Origin: an uncultured Rhodanobacter sp.
GTDB taxonomy: Bacteria > Pseudomonadota > Gammaproteobacteria > Xanthomonadales > Rhodanobacteraceae
Length of the DNA stretch: 6,741 nt
NCBI GenBank assembly: GCA_903827735.1
Contig: CAIKJM010000566.1
Location: 1 to 6,741 of the forward strand
Reading direction: 5' to 3'
Shown in pieces: positions 5,904 through 6,741 of the stretch (the first letter of the stretch is position 1; each line of letters begins with the position of its first letter). The notes under the pieces were generated by a model. It made no database searches, was not told where the DNA came from, and saw only the letters and a program-made list of their open reading frames with translations. The position numbers were made by a program, and so were the translations under genes.

Positions 5904-6741
5904 TCACCGTATCTTGCCAAGAATCCCTTCCAGCTCGTCGTTGCTGTGGTAATGGATAACCAGCTTGCCGCGACCGCCGCGGCCCTGGGCGAGTTCGACG
6001 CGGGTGGCGAGGCGCTCGCCCAGCTCGCGTTCGAGATCGCTGATGTTCGGATCGCGCGTTGGGGCGGCTTTGGCCTTGCCCTTCGGTGCACCCTGGGCGC
6101 GGCGCGCCGCCTCTTCGAGCTCGCGCACGCTCCAGCCGTTGCGTGCAGCTTCGAGCGCCAGGCTTTCAGCGTCGTGCTCGGGCAAGGTCAGCAGGCAGCG
6201 GGCGTGGCCCATCTCCAGCTTGCCTTCGTCGAGCAGCTTCTTGATCGAAGCGGGCAGTTCGGTCAGACGCAGCAGGTTGGATACCGACGCGCGCGAACGG
6301 CCGACCGCGTCGGCAGCCTGCTGATGGGTGAGGGCGAAGTCGTCGATCAGCCGCTTCAGCGCATCGGCTTCTTCCAGCGGCGAGAGGTCTTCGCGCTGAA
6401 TGTTCTCGATCAGCGCCATCGCCGGCACCGAGGCCTCGGGCACGATTTTCACCAGCGCCGGCAGCTCGCTCAGCTGGGCGCGCTGCGCCGCACGCCAGCG
6501 GCGCTCGCCGGCGATCAGCTCGTAGCTGTCCTTGCCCAGCGCGCGCACCACCACCGGCTGGATCAGCCCCTGCGCCTTGATCGACGCGGCCAGCTCGTCC
6601 AGCGCCTCGTCGTTCCCGTGTCGGCGCGGCTGATACTTGCCGGGCTGGATCTGCTGGATCGGTAGAATGCGTAGCTCGCCTTCCTGTCCGATGATTGACG
6701 GCGAACCTTCGCCATCACCATCGCCGCCAAGCAGGGCGTCG
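5904..6741 (-). CDS. parB: Chromosome-partitioning protein ParB (N-terminus beyond the window)
   Basis: A CTP-dependent DNA clamp that loads at parS sites near the origin, spreads along DNA and works with the ATPase ParA to segregate chromosomes. The 278 visible residues begin DALLGGDGDG, corresponding to the usual near-N-terminal GLDALLG motif, so only some 15-20 residues are probably missing. Numbered from the first visible residue, the features are: LPIQQIQPGKYQPRR (26-40), GLIQPVVVR (58-66), CTP-binding GERRWRA (78-84) and ENIQRED (112-118). These are followed by the parS-reading helix-turn-helix HQQAADAVGRSRASVSNLLRL (139-159), an Ala/Lys-rich linker (about 215-228), and the C-terminal dimerisation part ending VIHYHSNDELEGILGKIR. 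A GTG at 6554 is an internal valine, not the start, because the frame stays open to the window edge with ParB sequence. parA is expected upstream beyond 6741. Confidence 0.97.
   Translation of the reverse strand, partial: DALLGGDGDGEGSPSIIGQEGELRILPIQQIQPGKYQPRRHGNDEALDELAASIKAQGLIQPVVVRALGKDSYELIAGERRWRAAQRAQLSELPALVKIVPEASVPAMALIENIQREDLSPLEEADALKRLIDDFALTHQQAADAVGRSRASVSNLLRLTELPASIKKLLDEGKLEMGHARCLLTLPEHDAESLALEAARNGWSVRELEEAARRAQGAPKGKAKAAPTRDPNISDLERELGERLATRVELAQGRGGRGKLVIHYHSNDELEGILGKIR

Noticed and set aside
6552..6554. GTG as the start of a 216-residue ParB
   Set aside because: The frame continues without a stop to the window edge and encodes the ParB N-terminal domain, so this GTG is an internal valine codon.
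5841..6665. Long open frame on the plus strand opposite parB (274 codons), and similar long frames opposite hemC, the WYL gene and the patatin gene
   Set aside because: These are antisense shadows that follow from high GC at third codon positions. Their translations are Arg/Ala-rich or low-complexity and show no family motifs.

Overview
The window is about 6.7 kb of GC-rich bacterial chromosome. It is densely coded and looks like core genome rather than a mobile island: I see no transposase, integrase, phage gene, CRISPR array, tRNA or rRNA. The mix of genes (a YccA-type Bax-inhibitor protein, E. coli-like HemC, a DUF481 outer-membrane protein, a YafY/WYL regulator, an RssA-type patatin, a DPM1-type glycosyltransferase and chromosomal ParB) fits a gammaproteobacterium. 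My best guess is the Xanthomonadales, perhaps Rhodanobacteraceae. That is an inference from gene content and base composition, not from a marker gene.

Layout. Positions 26-781 (minus) encode a seven-helix BI-1/YccA-family membrane protein, divergent from hemC (908-1825, plus), which encodes hydroxymethylbilane synthase of haem synthesis. A strong bidirectional terminator (1856-1885) separates hemC from the convergent DUF481 outer-membrane beta-barrel gene (1920-2762, minus). A 203-bp divergent spacer follows, with an 18-bp perfect palindrome at 2902-2919. Next come a WYL-domain regulator (2966-3949, plus) and, after 160 bp holding a long imperfect hairpin, a patatin-like phospholipase (4110-5054, plus). 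This gene converges on a family-2 glycosyltransferase (5074-5790, minus). Upstream of that, also on the minus strand, is parB (5904-6741), whose N-terminus lies beyond the window.

How the genes work together. There is no single pathway. hemC serves tetrapyrrole synthesis and parB serves chromosome segregation, with parA expected just beyond 6741. The BI-1 protein, DUF481 protein, patatin and glycosyltransferase all act at or near the envelope but share no obvious operon. The most testable regulatory idea is that the WYL regulator controls itself and/or the divergent DUF481 gene through the palindrome. I did not find a convincing undescribed multi-gene system. The findings are local DNA structures, start-site corrections and context hypotheses.
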